Shown piece after piece: positions 1-9,596 of a stretch of DNA of 64,000 nt. The notes below the pieces were generated by a model. The model did no database searches. It was not told the origin of the DNA and was given only the letters and a program-made list of their open reading frames with translations. The stretch's first letter is position 1. Each line of letters starts with the position of its first letter. The stretch spans positions 62,001 to 126,000 of the forward strand of contig NZ_JHXE01000012.1 in the NCBI RefSeq assembly GCF_000621865.1. The letters are read 5' to 3'. A program made the translations under genes and the position numbers. The stretch is from Pseudobutyrivibrio sp. MD2005 (GTDB lineage Bacteria; Bacillota; Clostridia; Lachnospirales; Lachnospiraceae).

Positions 1-303
1 TACTATAATCTCTATTAGTAGAATCATCTGCCGCCAGTGTAATTTCTCAGAACTCTTGCAAAAATATCCAAATTGCTCCGAGATTATGACTCCTATGGCA
101 AAAGCAACTATAGGCATTAAATAATGTAAAGCTTTTAGCCAATCTCCCATCATAAAGTGCTGGCTCATAAGAACTATATTGCCAGTCTGTGCATTTGCAA
201 AAACATTACCTCTAATATTGTAGGTGTATGCATCCTGAAACCCGCCTGATAAAGAGATAATAGCTGATAGTAAAAATGATTCTGATGTCTGTCTCTTTTT
301 CAT
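1..303 (-). CDS. DUF1275 (YoaK-type) membrane protein, partial
   Basis: This is the N-terminal 101 codons of a gene that runs off the left edge. Translating the minus strand from the ATG at 303 gives MKKRQTSESFLLSAIISLSG, followed by GGFQDAYTY and a NAQTGN segment and then hydrophobic helices. That pattern, a G-GF-DA-T motif then NAQTGN in the first membrane segments, is characteristic of the DUF1275/YoaK family of small multi-pass membrane proteins of unknown transport role. Its ATG lies one base after the stop codon of the AlkD-like gene, so the two are probably co-transcribed. Family assignment is by motif recognition; function is not known. Confidence 0.8.
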   Translation of the reverse strand, partial: MKKRQTSESFLLSAIISLSGGFQDAYTYNIRGNVFANAQTGNIVLMSQHFMMGDWLKALHYLMPIVAFAIGVIISEQFGYFCKSSEKLHWRQMILLIEIIV

Positions 304-304
304 G

Positions 305-997
305 TTATGACTGCTTTCGTTTAAGTGATTTTAAATACTCTTTGTGTTCATCGGTTACTCTAAAGCTTTCAACCGATTTTTGGATTGTCTTATTGTGTGT
401 CCACACATCAAGAGCATCATTTTCAATATAGCTGATAGCATCAGCATATTGCTTAGCAAGCGCAGTAGCGAAATACCAGGCAATTGCCATATTGATATAG
501 TACTCATCAGATTTTACCGATGCCACAAGCTCAAGATATTTCTTATCAAAATCATCATCTAAAAACTGGGACATCAATGTGACTATAGCAAATCGCACCG
601 TATAGGTATCATCAGAACGAATCCATTCTTCTATTTTTGATACAAGCTTGTCTCGATTCTTTTTGAAGGATTTCGGTGACATTTGATCACAAGTGGCCCA
701 ATTATCTATATAAGGAAGAAACTGTTCCAGCCTTGCGATACATTCATCGTAATCCTTAATCTCTGAAATGATAAAAGCGTGAATCTGATTCTCATCAAAG
801 TACTGATGTGGCAAAGCATCTAAAAACTCCGCCACATCCCCTCTCTTACAGTAACCTTTCGCAAGCTTTCTAAGGACTGGAGTCCTGACACCTATGGCCG
901 ATTTCTCCGCTATAGTAGGTGTAAGCTTGCTTTGAAAGTCTCTGTATTTAATATCCTGATTTGAAAATAAATCTGCTCTAATATCTTCTACTATCAT
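305..997 (-). CDS. AlkD-like DNA alkylation repair protein
   Basis: A 230-residue, all-helical protein with the layout of the AlkD family of HEAT-repeat DNA glycosylases, which excise alkylated bases such as 3-methyladenine and 7-methylguanine. Visible signatures are the VRTPVLRKLAK segment near residue 40 and DNWATCDQM near residue 98, which carries the W and D typical of the DNA-binding cleft. Later helices contain TVRFAIVTLM and INMAIAWYFATA. Length matches the family (about 220-240). It starts two bases after the stop of the sodium symporter gene and is followed directly by the DUF1275 gene, so the three form a compact transcription unit with no obvious shared pathway. Confidence 0.85.
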   Translation of the reverse strand: MIVEDIRADLFSNQDIKYRDFQSKLTPTIAEKSAIGVRTPVLRKLAKGYCKRGDVAEFLDALPHQYFDENQIHAFIISEIKDYDECIARLEQFLPYIDNWATCDQMSPKSFKKNRDKLVSKIEEWIRSDDTYTVRFAIVTLMSQFLDDDFDKKYLELVASVKSDEYYINMAIAWYFATALAKQYADAISYIENDALDVWTHNKTIQKSVESFRVTDEHKEYLKSLKRKQS

Positions 998-999
998 AT

Positions 1000-2370
1000 T
1001 TACATTGAAATGATTCCAAACACGTTAAGTATAGCACTAACTAAAATAATAACAACAAATGCTGGGCATAAAAATCTAATCATGAATCTAAAGATTGCTT
1101 TTCTTCTAAATGGATGGTCGCCCTGCTCTACCTCTGCCTCAAGAGTTGCAATAGTCATATACTTTACAACTAAAATGCATGTTGCAAATGCTGCTATAGG
1201 CATCATTACTGAGTTTGTAATAAAATCAAAAAAGTCTAAGAACTGCATTCCTATGATTTTTATATTGGCAAGTGGTCCATTACCAAGAGATGATAAGCTA
1301 CCAAGGATAATCATAATTACAGCCATGATGTTTACACCAAACTTACGGCTCCAACCAAATTCATCTGAGAATGTAGATACAGCACTCTCTGTCAAAGCGA
1401 TAGCACTTGTAACTGCTGCAAATAAAACTAAAGCAAAGAATAAAATACCAATTACTCTACCAAATCCCATGCTTGCAAATATCTTTGGCATTGTAATAAA
1501 CATAAGTGATGGTCCAGCATTAAGTGTGCCCTGGTCTCCGCCTGAGAAAGCAAAAACAGCTGGAATAATCATAAGGCTGGCAAGAATAGCAATCGCTGTA
1601 TCGAAAATCTCTACCTGCTCTGTAGATTCCTCAATACTAACTTCTCTCTTAACATAAGAGCCAAATGTAATTAAAATACCCATGGCAATTGATAGTGAAT
1701 AAAACATCTGACCCATGGCAGTAACAATTGTCATAATAGAGAAGTTCTTAAAGTTAGGTATAAATAAATACTTAACACCAGCAAGTGCGCCTGGTCGTGT
1801 AACTGAGTAAATACAAATTACTACAGCCAGAACAACTAATATAGGCATAACAAATTTGGATACTCTCTCAATTCCGTTTTCAACACCCATATAAATAACT
1901 ACAAGTACAAGTATTGCAAATACGATAAACCAAAGCTCTGTTTCAGCACCGTTTGTGATGAATTCACCAAAGAATGTGTCACTGGCAATGGCTTTAACAT
2001 CGTTTCGAATATATTCAAATAAATACTTGCATACCCATCCACCAATTACTGAATAATAAGGCACGATGAGAATTGGGATGATTGCATTAAGCCAACCTCC
2101 AAGTCCCATGAGCTTATTATTGTTACTGATTCTATTAAATGCTCCAACCGGACTTTTGCTTGTATGGCGACCTATGGCTGTCTCCGCCATAATCATTGTG
2201 TATCCAAATGTTAATGCTAAAACTATGTATACAATTAAGAAGATTCCCCCACCATACTTAGCACACAAATAAGGGAATCTCCATATGTTTCCTAATCCAA
2301 CAGATGCTCCTGCAGCAGATAGAACAAATCCAATCTTACCCGAAAAGCTGCCGCGTTTCTTTTCTTTCAA
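1000..2370 (-). CDS. Sodium-dependent neurotransmitter-symporter family transporter
   Basis: A 456-residue integral membrane protein of the NSS/SNF family, which couples sodium entry to amino acid uptake. The first helix carries the family hallmark GLGNIWRFPYLC preceded by SAAGASVGLG, and the fourth to eighth helices contain the expected GQMFYSLSIAMG and SAIALTESAVS segments that line the Na+ and substrate sites in LeuT-type structures. Bacterial members of this length usually have 11 rather than 12 helices, which fits here. The substrate cannot be read from sequence. It is the first gene of a small unit with the AlkD-like gene and lies just downstream of the terminator that closes the RiPP operon. 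Confidence 0.9.
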   Translation of the reverse strand: MKEKKRGSFSGKIGFVLSAAGASVGLGNIWRFPYLCAKYGGGIFLIVYIVLALTFGYTMIMAETAIGRHTSKSPVGAFNRISNNNKLMGLGGWLNAIIPILIVPYYSVIGGWVCKYLFEYIRNDVKAIASDTFFGEFITNGAETELWFIVFAILVLVVIYMGVENGIERVSKFVMPILVVLAVVICIYSVTRPGALAGVKYLFIPNFKNFSIMTIVTAMGQMFYSLSIAMGILITFGSYVKREVSIEESTEQVEIFDTAIAILASLMIIPAVFAFSGGDQGTLNAGPSLMFITMPKIFASMGFGRVIGILFFALVLFAAVTSAIALTESAVSTFSDEFGWSRKFGVNIMAVIMIILGSLSSLGNGPLANIKIIGMQFLDFFDFITNSVMMPIAAFATCILVVKYMTIATLEAEVEQGDHPFRRKAIFRFMIRFLCPAFVVIILVSAILNVFGIISM

Positions 2371-2458
2371 TTTCTAAATTCCTCCATATCACTTTAATAC
2401 TTTTAAGCTTTAACACTTTACGCTGCTAAACTCGTATTTAGGTAGTATACCAAAAAAA

Positions 2459-2487
2459 ATTGCTTCTAGGAAGAGCCCTGAAGCAAT
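2459..2487 (-). terminator. Intrinsic terminator closing the RiPP operon
   Basis: An 8-bp perfect stem ATTGCTTC / GAAGCAAT with a 13-base loop. On the minus strand it is followed by a run of eight T residues; the plus strand also has six Ts, so it could work both ways. It lies just after the stop of the last RiPP-operon gene (2497) and before the symporter gene. Confidence 0.8.
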
Positions 2488-2496
2488 TTTTTAAAC

Positions 2497-2970
2497 TTAT
2501 ATTATATTTTTTATTCTATTCATTCTTTCATCCAGCTGGTGATAAACCGGTGTAAGCGGCCACGGCATAAGCTCTATGTATTCTTTATCAGATGGGTTCA
2601 ATGTTGCAATTCTTTTAATAAAGCCTTCATCTTTTGTATATAGAAGTTTACCAAATTCACATTTAATATATTGCTTATCTGAATTATCAACAGTTTCTGT
2701 CACTCTACGAAAGCTGATTCTACCAAAACTATCCTGTTCCTTTATATATGAAGCTTTCTCATGGGATTGCTTAGGCTCATCGAGGCAAATCATTCCTATA
2801 TTAATGAAGTGCTCCCACATATAACCTGCAATCTTTTCTTTTGAAATAGGATAATCTAATCTATCTGATATCTCAGATATGGAATATCCCAAATCAGCTA
2901 AATGGCGCACTGCACCACCTGCTGCTGCATCGTTTATAAAATTTGATAAGGCTTTGTTGAATTCTTTCAT
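2497..2970 (-). CDS. Unknown protein at the end of the RiPP operon
   Basis: A 157-residue soluble protein that I cannot assign to a named family with confidence. The N-terminal third is helical, with HLADLGYSISEISDRLDYP resembling a helix-turn-helix-like or small recognition fold, then a middle stretch with SFGRISFRRVTE and a C-terminal IELMPWPLTPVYHQLDERM segment. No signal peptide or membrane helix is present. It follows the radical SAM maturase gene by 23 bases and is the last gene before the operon terminator, so a role in peptide maturation, leader recognition or immunity is plausible. Clostridial radical-SAM bacteriocin loci often carry an accessory protein next to the maturase; whether this is one of those families needs a profile search. 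Confidence 0.55.
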   Translation of the reverse strand: MKEFNKALSNFINDAAAGGAVRHLADLGYSISEISDRLDYPISKEKIAGYMWEHFINIGMICLDEPKQSHEKASYIKEQDSFGRISFRRVTETVDNSDKQYIKCEFGKLLYTKDEGFIKRIATLNPSDKEYIELMPWPLTPVYHQLDERMNRIKNII

Positions 2971-2993
2971 AGTTTAGAAAATAAGTATCACTT

Positions 2994-4829
2994 CTATTTT
3001 TTCCAGCACATCGGATCCTCAGCCTGAAGGTCACCAGTGGCATTATATCCTACGGCACGACATCCTCTGCACCAGTTAAGAAGCTCACAATCCTTACATT
3101 TCTTAATATTCTTAACTTCTCTGTAGCTCTGCGCAAGATTGCTTTCACGTACCATTGCAAGATTATCAGTCTTCATATTTCCGATTACGCTTTCCATGCG
3201 CCTGCATGCCATAATATCCCCGTTGGCAAGAATGGCTACACCCTGTCCCAAATGACAGCCGTCACATATTCTATCGGGATTTGACTTAGAATACTCTGGA
3301 ACTTCGAAATCCCCCAGCTCATACTGTAGCAGCGTAAAAAGATGATCCTTTAGACCAAATTCTGTCCTTATGCCCGCCTTCTTAAACTCTTTACGCTTAT
3401 TGTAATATTTAAGAAGAAAATCCCTATACTCTTCTGGTGATGGATATTCCTCCTTTGCTTTTTCCGGTGAGGTAGCACAATACCTTGCGAAGGTAAAGGA
3501 CTGTACACCGCATTCAGCAGCTACATCCATACATTTCAGGATATCGTCAAGATTCTGCTTGCTTGCCGTTGCCATGAACTGAACATACATCCCAGCTTCT
3601 TTAAAATATCTTACAGCATCTATCGTAGCCTTGAAACTTCCAGGTTTTCTCAGTTTATCATGGAATTCCTCCAATCCGTCAAGGGACATCTGATACTTGT
3701 AACAACCTAGCTGTCTTAGTCGCTTTACTACTTCGGTACTTAAGTGGAACGGATTTCCCATGATAAGCCACGCTATACCTCTTGTGTGCAGTTCCTCCGC
3801 GAAATCCCAGAATCTTGGATGAAGAATCGGATCTCCTCCACTTATGGCCAGCGTAGGATACCCTAGATGTTTTGCTGAGTCCTCCGTAACCTGATCTAGT
3901 GTATGCATGAGCTGTTCCCAAGATGTTGATACACATTTTAGCCTTGCATCCTCTGCGAACAGATAACAGTGCTTGCAGCGCTGATCACATTCGTCCGTTA
4001 TATGCCACTGATATGCATTTACGCGTTTCATCCTAATCCTGCCTAATGCCTGGTCCTTATCTGTCAGAATGATTCCTATCCTGCAGTCCTTTACCTTTCC
4101 CTCGTCCCATATAATTCTTACATAAGCAACGTCTATACAGCAGATTATCTGCCTATATCCAGACTCTTTATCATAGAATGGGAAGGAATGGTTTACAGAA
4201 AGGGAATCAAGCCCTGAAATCACCTCATCACTAGCACCATACTCATTAAGGATGCTTTTTATGGTCTTGCTGTATTTCTTTGTTGAAAAACGATGTGTAG
4301 CATCAGAGTTTCCTGTTGTAAAGGTCAGTTCGCTGACATTTCCCTCTCGCTTTATTCGATACCTAACTAAGTATTCACTCAGCCGCTCCATGATGCTGTT
4401 AAGCTCATTTATTTCCTTAAGATCATCATGACTTTTAAGATCAATTGAATCTGAAAAATCATTCTCTCCTGTGAAGCTCCTTAACCCCTCCGACGTAAGC
4501 TCAACTCCTGTGAACATACCACATTGCTCAGGCTTAAGGACAGGCTCTATTATGCTGTTCGTAAAATATTCACCGTCTGTTGTATAATTGATATAATAAC
4601 ATTCCCTACTATTAAGGACTGACGCAATCCTTACAGCTTCTCCCGTAAGCAATGACATTTCTACATATGTATCTGGTAAATACCCCTTCGGTAAAAGAGC
4701 TGCCAGTTCATCTGTTTTCCATTCAAATACAGTGGAGTCCTCAAACAGCTTTTTTTCTCTCAGTCTGGCTAACAAAAACTTAAAGATATCTTCTGAATCT
4801 ACAGGTAATACTCTTCTTATCTTGTCCAT
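2994..4829 (-). CDS. Radical SAM/SPASM peptide maturase
   Basis: A 611-residue enzyme in three parts. Residues 1 to about 265 form an N-terminal region without a recognisable catalytic motif, possibly holding the leader-binding domain. The radical SAM core begins with HITDECDQRCKHCYLF, where C281, C285 and C288 make the CxxxCxxC site for the 4Fe-4S cluster that cleaves S-adenosylmethionine; AISGGDPILHP is the SAM-contacting GGE-like motif. The C-terminal SPASM region has eight cysteines (CDGC, ACRR, CKDC, CRGC and a final C three residues from the end) for auxiliary clusters. Enzymes of this build install thioether or carbon-carbon links on cysteine-rich RiPP precursors, and the 82-residue precursor in the same operon ends in four cysteines. 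The exact cross-link chemistry is inference. Confidence 0.9.
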   Translation of the reverse strand: MDKIRRVLPVDSEDIFKFLLARLREKKLFEDSTVFEWKTDELAALLPKGYLPDTYVEMSLLTGEAVRIASVLNSRECYYINYTTDGEYFTNSIIEPVLKPEQCGMFTGVELTSEGLRSFTGENDFSDSIDLKSHDDLKEINELNSIMERLSEYLVRYRIKREGNVSELTFTTGNSDATHRFSTKKYSKTIKSILNEYGASDEVISGLDSLSVNHSFPFYDKESGYRQIICCIDVAYVRIIWDEGKVKDCRIGIILTDKDQALGRIRMKRVNAYQWHITDECDQRCKHCYLFAEDARLKCVSTSWEQLMHTLDQVTEDSAKHLGYPTLAISGGDPILHPRFWDFAEELHTRGIAWLIMGNPFHLSTEVVKRLRQLGCYKYQMSLDGLEEFHDKLRKPGSFKATIDAVRYFKEAGMYVQFMATASKQNLDDILKCMDVAAECGVQSFTFARYCATSPEKAKEEYPSPEEYRDFLLKYYNKRKEFKKAGIRTEFGLKDHLFTLLQYELGDFEVPEYSKSNPDRICDGCHLGQGVAILANGDIMACRRMESVIGNMKTDNLAMVRESNLAQSYREVKNIKKCKDCELLNWCRGCRAVGYNATGDLQAEDPMCWKK

Positions 4830-4864
4830 ACATTTTCCTTTACATTTATCTTATGACTTTTCAA

Positions 4865-5164
4865 CTAATCCTCAATGATAAATTCATCTAAAAGATTTGT
4901 TATCTGAAACACGTCCCTAACTGGCTCATTAATATGTCTTATTATCATCTCACCCTGGTCATCCATAATCTGGGCCGCTTCCATAAGAATACGAAGTCCC
5001 GCACTGGATATGTATGAAAGCTCTGCGAAATCAAATACAAGCCTTTCCACACCATTCAACTTACCATCCATTTGCTTATCCAGCTCCTGGGAAGTAAGAG
5101 TATTCAACTTCCCCTCAAGTGTGATTACAAGCTCCTTGTCATTCCTATCCATCTTAATATTCAT
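4865..5164 (-). CDS. STAS-domain anti-anti-sigma factor
   Basis: A 99-residue single STAS domain of the SpoIIAA/RsbV type. The conserved phosphorylation loop is visible as LSYISSAGLRIL, in which the first or second serine is the residue phosphorylated by a partner anti-sigma kinase in this family. It lies 18 bases after the stop of the SpoIIE-type phosphatase gene, the enzyme class that dephosphorylates such proteins. When unphosphorylated, these proteins bind the anti-sigma kinase and free a sigma factor. No kinase or sigma factor gene is in the window, so the partner must be elsewhere. Its position inside the RiPP operon suggests a feedback link between export or maturation and gene expression (inference). 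Confidence 0.9.
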   Translation of the reverse strand: MNIKMDRNDKELVITLEGKLNTLTSQELDKQMDGKLNGVERLVFDFAELSYISSAGLRILMEAAQIMDDQGEMIIRHINEPVRDVFQITNLLDEFIIED

Positions 5165-5182
5165 TGTATCCCTCCCTCTACA

Positions 5183-7348
5183 TTATTTCTTTCCGTGATA
5201 TTCAATACATAGCATGGTCAAATCATCAAACTGCTCCTCATCTCCTGCAAACTTTCGTACTTCTCGGTCTACATTGTGAGTGATTTCTTCAGGCGATAAA
5301 TCAGCTACATCGTTTAATGCCTTCAAAGTCCTGTCCATTCCAAACAGCTCCCCTTCAGCGTTCATTGCCTCCTTCACACCATCTGTATATACAAAAAGCT
5401 TTGAACCTGGCTTCATTTGTATCTCATAATTGGTATACTTCCTGTTCTTCCTGATTCCAACCATGATTCCATGAGGCTCCTCATATGTCTTAAACTCACC
5501 ATCCGGTTCCTTAAGAATCGGATATTCATGTGCCGCATTTGAAGCGACAACAAGTCCTGTATTTATGTCAAGTATAGCCACCCATACTGTAACAAACATC
5601 TTTTCCTTATTATTGGAAAAGATAATATTATTAACATCCTCCAAAGTCTGATGAGGGTCACGACAGGAAATAATCTGGCTTTGGATAATACTCTTTGCCA
5701 TCATCATGAACATGGCAGCGGGGATTCCTTTCCCTGATACATCGGCAATTACCATAGCCAGGTGATCCTCATCTACAAAAAAGAAATCATAAAAATCTCC
5801 TCCCACTTCCTTTGCCGGTGTCATAGATGCATATATTTGAAACTCTGTTCTCTCAGGAAATGCAGGAAATATGTTTGGCAGCATATCGGTCTGGATGCGG
5901 GTAGCAAGGTTCAGCTCTGTTTTAACTCGCTCCTTCGCCAACATGATTTCCATTATCTCATCAACGTAATCTCTCATCTTCTCAGTGAGAATTCCAAAAG
6001 ACTCCGCCAAATCCTGTATCTCGTCCCCCGTTCTGTATATGTCCTCCATTTCAAAGAACATATTGAGACCGCCCATCTCTCTCATAGATTCAGCAAGCTT
6101 TGAGATAGGTTTCACTTCCTTTGCGGATATCCTGCTTATAATAGCCACAGCAACAGTAATCATGATTATCAACATGATAATTGCGCCAACAAGCGACTTG
6201 GCAAACCTGTTATTCTGCTCAACAATCGTTTGCCTTGAAGACTCCCTCATTTCTGCCAAAAGATCATTTGCAGGATCCATTATCTCATCAACGGAGACGA
6301 ACATTATCTGTGCCCATCCACATGTTGCAACGGGTCCGTATGCTGCATAGTAATCCTCCCCGTCTACCTTCAAGCGACAAACTCCGAACTTACTATCAAG
6401 AGCCTCATTAATGATTTGACTAAGCTCAGGATTAACGGTCTTTCTGATATCATGGGAAGCATCTTCCGGTTCCTTCAATTCACCAGAAGTACGATAAGTA
6501 GCTTCTAGATGTCCTTCCCTGTTTACAAGCACCGAAAACCCAGATTCACCGATATCTCGCTCTTTTATATAATTAATTATGCCGTCTAATTCCACAGCAC
6601 CTTCTATAACTGCAACCAGCTGGTCATCAACATAGACCGGCATACTGTATTCCATTTCACTGTGCCCGCTGAACTGACTCTTATCAATGGATGAAAAATA
6701 TATACCGTCTGCATCCACAGCTCCATAAAACCAAGGGCGTGCTGTTGGATCAAAATCCTTTATTTCTCCATTCTCATCAAATTTCCGGTCTGAAACACTG
6801 TCCACAGAAAGGGTCACTCCATCCGGAGTGCATATCAAACTTTCTATCGCTCCATAATCTGTTCCCACCATCTCTGTCATCATAGGCTCAAGATTGGCCA
6901 GACGCTGCATCATTTCATAGGTCTTTGGATCGATATTATCGTATCCGTCTGGTGCAATAAGCTGCAATGCTGGCTTCCCGGCATTTTCCATCTGGGGTGG
7001 AAGTATCTGCTTTTTTTCATACATCTTAGGATGTCGGAACACATCCTCCACCTGGCTGCGTAATGTTATTAGATCATGCTCTAAGAACCTGAATTCATCA
7101 TCGGTACAGTCAGTCGACCAGGTAATAACGGACATCAGACTCTGCTCTGTATTATCAGTCATGACAGTTCCTAATCTGTCCTGTATAAGTCCTGACTGAC
7201 TCTCCTCCTCAGATTTCATCACATTCTGGAGATTGAACAACTGAAAACAGAATATGCCAATAAAGATTAGGCCCATTGTCAGCGCTAAAATGATTATGAA
7301 TTTAATCAGTTTCCCTGCGATTCCCCGGGATTTTAGAATCTGTTTCAT
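5183..7348 (-). CDS. Membrane sensor with SpoIIE-type (PP2C) phosphatase domain
   Basis: A 721-residue receptor. Order of parts: an N-terminal membrane helix (about residues 12-34), a large extracellular region of about 340 residues with Cache-like features (FDPTARPWFYGAV, GEDYYAAYGPV), a second membrane helix (LVGAIIMLIIMITVAVAII), a HAMP linker (ISKLAESMREMGG onwards) and a C-terminal SpoIIE phosphatase. The phosphatase has the metal-binding motifs KEVGGDFYDFF and MVIADVSGKGIPAAM and the late TDGVKEA and DDLTML aspartates. Such proteins sense an external ligand and dephosphorylate a STAS antagonist. The STAS gene is immediately downstream, and both sit between the exporters and the maturase of the RiPP operon, so the ligand could be the exported peptide itself (inference). 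Confidence 0.9.
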   Translation of the reverse strand: MKQILKSRGIAGKLIKFIIILALTMGLIFIGIFCFQLFNLQNVMKSEEESQSGLIQDRLGTVMTDNTEQSLMSVITWSTDCTDDEFRFLEHDLITLRSQVEDVFRHPKMYEKKQILPPQMENAGKPALQLIAPDGYDNIDPKTYEMMQRLANLEPMMTEMVGTDYGAIESLICTPDGVTLSVDSVSDRKFDENGEIKDFDPTARPWFYGAVDADGIYFSSIDKSQFSGHSEMEYSMPVYVDDQLVAVIEGAVELDGIINYIKERDIGESGFSVLVNREGHLEATYRTSGELKEPEDASHDIRKTVNPELSQIINEALDSKFGVCRLKVDGEDYYAAYGPVATCGWAQIMFVSVDEIMDPANDLLAEMRESSRQTIVEQNNRFAKSLVGAIIMLIIMITVAVAIISRISAKEVKPISKLAESMREMGGLNMFFEMEDIYRTGDEIQDLAESFGILTEKMRDYVDEIMEIMLAKERVKTELNLATRIQTDMLPNIFPAFPERTEFQIYASMTPAKEVGGDFYDFFFVDEDHLAMVIADVSGKGIPAAMFMMMAKSIIQSQIISCRDPHQTLEDVNNIIFSNNKEKMFVTVWVAILDINTGLVVASNAAHEYPILKEPDGEFKTYEEPHGIMVGIRKNRKYTNYEIQMKPGSKLFVYTDGVKEAMNAEGELFGMDRTLKALNDVADLSPEEITHNVDREVRKFAGDEEQFDDLTMLCIEYHGKK

Positions 7349-7405
7349 ACGGAATCACTACCTCTTCTCTAATCATTATTATATCTAAAATATCCTCTTA
7401 AACTG

Positions 7406-9586
7406 TCACAGCTGCTGCCTTCTTACAAGCTCAGCAAAAGCTCCATTCTTAGCGATAAGTTCATCATAAGTGCCTTCTTCAACAACATGTCCCTTATCAA
7501 GATAAATGATACGATCGCAATCAATTATGGTTGATAGTCTGTGTGCGATGATAATCCTTGTACATTTCATCTTACCTATCGCATCCGAGACAGCCTTTTG
7601 GGTTATATTATCAAGAGCACTTGTTGCCTCATCAAAGAAAATAACAGCAGGTTTAGTTGCGATAGCTCTGGCAATCAAAATCCTCTGCTTCTGGCCACCA
7701 GAAAATCCCTTACCTCCTGGCAATACTACTGTATTCATCTCAAGAGGCATCTTTCTTATATCATCCGCAACCCCGGCAATCTCTGCTGCTTCCCATGCTT
7801 CCTCAGATGTAATACCATTTCCGGCAAGGGTAATATTTGCATGAATAGACCCTTGCATAAGCTCGCCATTTTGAAGTACGGTACCTATGTGTTTGCGAAG
7901 AGAGGACTTATCAAGTGAGCTCAATGGTTTTCCGTCATAAAAAATCTCTCCCCTTTTTGGTTTTTCAAACCCTAGTAGAAGTTTCATCAATGTTGTCTTT
8001 CCACAGCCGGTAGTTCCGACTATGGCAACATATTCTCCCCTTCTGATATTGAGAGTCAAATCATCCAAAACAGGTGGCAATTCATCATCATATTTAAAAT
8101 AAAGGTTCTGAATCTGTATATCTCCCTTTAAGCTGTGAACGATTTCCTTGTCACCTTCGGTTTCTGGAATGAACTTCATGGCAGGCTCAAGCACATTAAA
8201 AAGTGATATCGTTCCCGCAAGGGTATCAACGGTGCCTGATAAAGTCTGAAGAGAAGCGGTCACTATACTGAAAGATGCTATGAAAGAGTAGTACTCAGGC
8301 ATCTTTATATCAGTCATAAAGGCAACAAGATAAATCAGCGCGGTGCCTGTCAAAAGAATCACCGGAGTGAGTATCGTATATATTTTCGCAAGAAGCGGCG
8401 GATTGTAGGTCTTCTCTACAGCGTTCTTATATACCGACGCCCATCTGGAGAATGCTCGCTTGGAGGCTCCTGTAATTGTGATTTTGTTTATTCCATCTAT
8501 GAGACTGTAGGTGATGCCCGACTCCATAGCCTTGCCTGCCATCATGTCTGTTTTTGTGTGATACAGTATCTTTACCGCCTCATAGTTAAAATAGACTATT
8601 ACAGCTATTATGAGGGATGCTACTGCTGCCAGCTTTGGAGAAAATATATACATCTGTATTATGCACACAAAGGAACACAGCGACGTAAGTATAGTGGAAA
8701 GGCTCATATCCAGTATATTCTTGACAATATTGTACATACTGCCTATTCTTTGCCCTAAATCACCTGCCGCAAAATTTTTAAGCTCATCGACAGGCGCATT
8801 GAGGGTACGCATCATAAAAGCCGCCTGAAGTGGTATTGTAATTTTGGTGCTTAACAATATGGAAATTCCCTGCTTTATAACTGTGAAAACAAAAACAGCT
8901 GCAGTTGCTAAAAGAAGCATCAACGTAACAGTAATAAGCACACTGACATCAGATGAATTTATAACATCCGACATAAGGAAACGGGTCATTGCAGGTGTTA
9001 CCATTCCCATTAGTATCACTATAAAAGTAGCAGCTATAAAAACAAGAACCTCATTCATGGAAACAAAGCTTAACATAAATCTTATTATGTCCGAAACTTT
9101 AAGCTCCCTTTGTGGAAGAGATTTGTAGAATAGCAGCGCTGTTGGTTCAAACTGCCCTGCCTCTGCCCGAGTGATTTTCTTTCTCTTACCATCCTTTGGA
9201 TTCGTATATGTATAACCAGACAGTCTGCCCGGAATCAATGCCGTATTCTCACCATCAACAGTTGTCCCAAGCATTACACCCGTAGCATTTTCATACCAGT
9301 CATCGGTAAGGGTTACCTCTCTCCACATTATGCCCTGTGGTCTGAAATAATTCTCTAAAAGCTCTGTTATATCTTCTGTCAGAATATCCATATCAGGCAT
9401 CTTTATGTTAAGGCACCTTGCCACCCCTTTGAGTGCATTCCTTAAGACAGCACTGTCATCGCCGAAGTCTTCCCATATCCTGTAGCCTGTTACAACATCC
9501 ACAAGCCCCTGATATGCATCGGAAAACATCCTGTCTTCATATCTTTTTTTCTTTTTTACCTGTTTATCAAAATAGCTCAAAGTCAA
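7406..9586 (-). CDS. NHLM-type bacteriocin ABC exporter, second half (no peptidase)
   Basis: A 726-residue ABC half-transporter. About 160 N-terminal residues without C39 peptidase motifs precede six membrane helices (about residues 180-460) and a nucleotide-binding domain with Walker A IVGTTGCGKTTLM, signature GFSGGQKQRILIARA and Walker B VIFFDEATSALD. The pairing of this long-N-terminus transporter with a C39 peptidase ABC protein and a short HlyD-like protein is the standard arrangement called the NHLM bacteriocin export system. It lies 10 bases after the stop of the peptidase transporter gene. It probably forms a heterodimer with that protein to translocate the mature peptide. Confidence 0.88.
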   Translation of the reverse strand: MTLSYFDKQVKKKKRYEDRMFSDAYQGLVDVVTGYRIWEDFGDDSAVLRNALKGVARCLNIKMPDMDILTEDITELLENYFRPQGIMWREVTLTDDWYENATGVMLGTTVDGENTALIPGRLSGYTYTNPKDGKRKKITRAEAGQFEPTALLFYKSLPQRELKVSDIIRFMLSFVSMNEVLVFIAATFIVILMGMVTPAMTRFLMSDVINSSDVSVLITVTLMLLLATAAVFVFTVIKQGISILLSTKITIPLQAAFMMRTLNAPVDELKNFAAGDLGQRIGSMYNIVKNILDMSLSTILTSLCSFVCIIQMYIFSPKLAAVASLIIAVIVYFNYEAVKILYHTKTDMMAGKAMESGITYSLIDGINKITITGASKRAFSRWASVYKNAVEKTYNPPLLAKIYTILTPVILLTGTALIYLVAFMTDIKMPEYYSFIASFSIVTASLQTLSGTVDTLAGTISLFNVLEPAMKFIPETEGDKEIVHSLKGDIQIQNLYFKYDDELPPVLDDLTLNIRRGEYVAIVGTTGCGKTTLMKLLLGFEKPKRGEIFYDGKPLSSLDKSSLRKHIGTVLQNGELMQGSIHANITLAGNGITSEEAWEAAEIAGVADDIRKMPLEMNTVVLPGGKGFSGGQKQRILIARAIATKPAVIFFDEATSALDNITQKAVSDAIGKMKCTRIIIAHRLSTIIDCDRIIYLDKGHVVEEGTYDELIAKNGAFAELVRRQQL

Positions 9587-9596
9587 TCTCCGGAAA

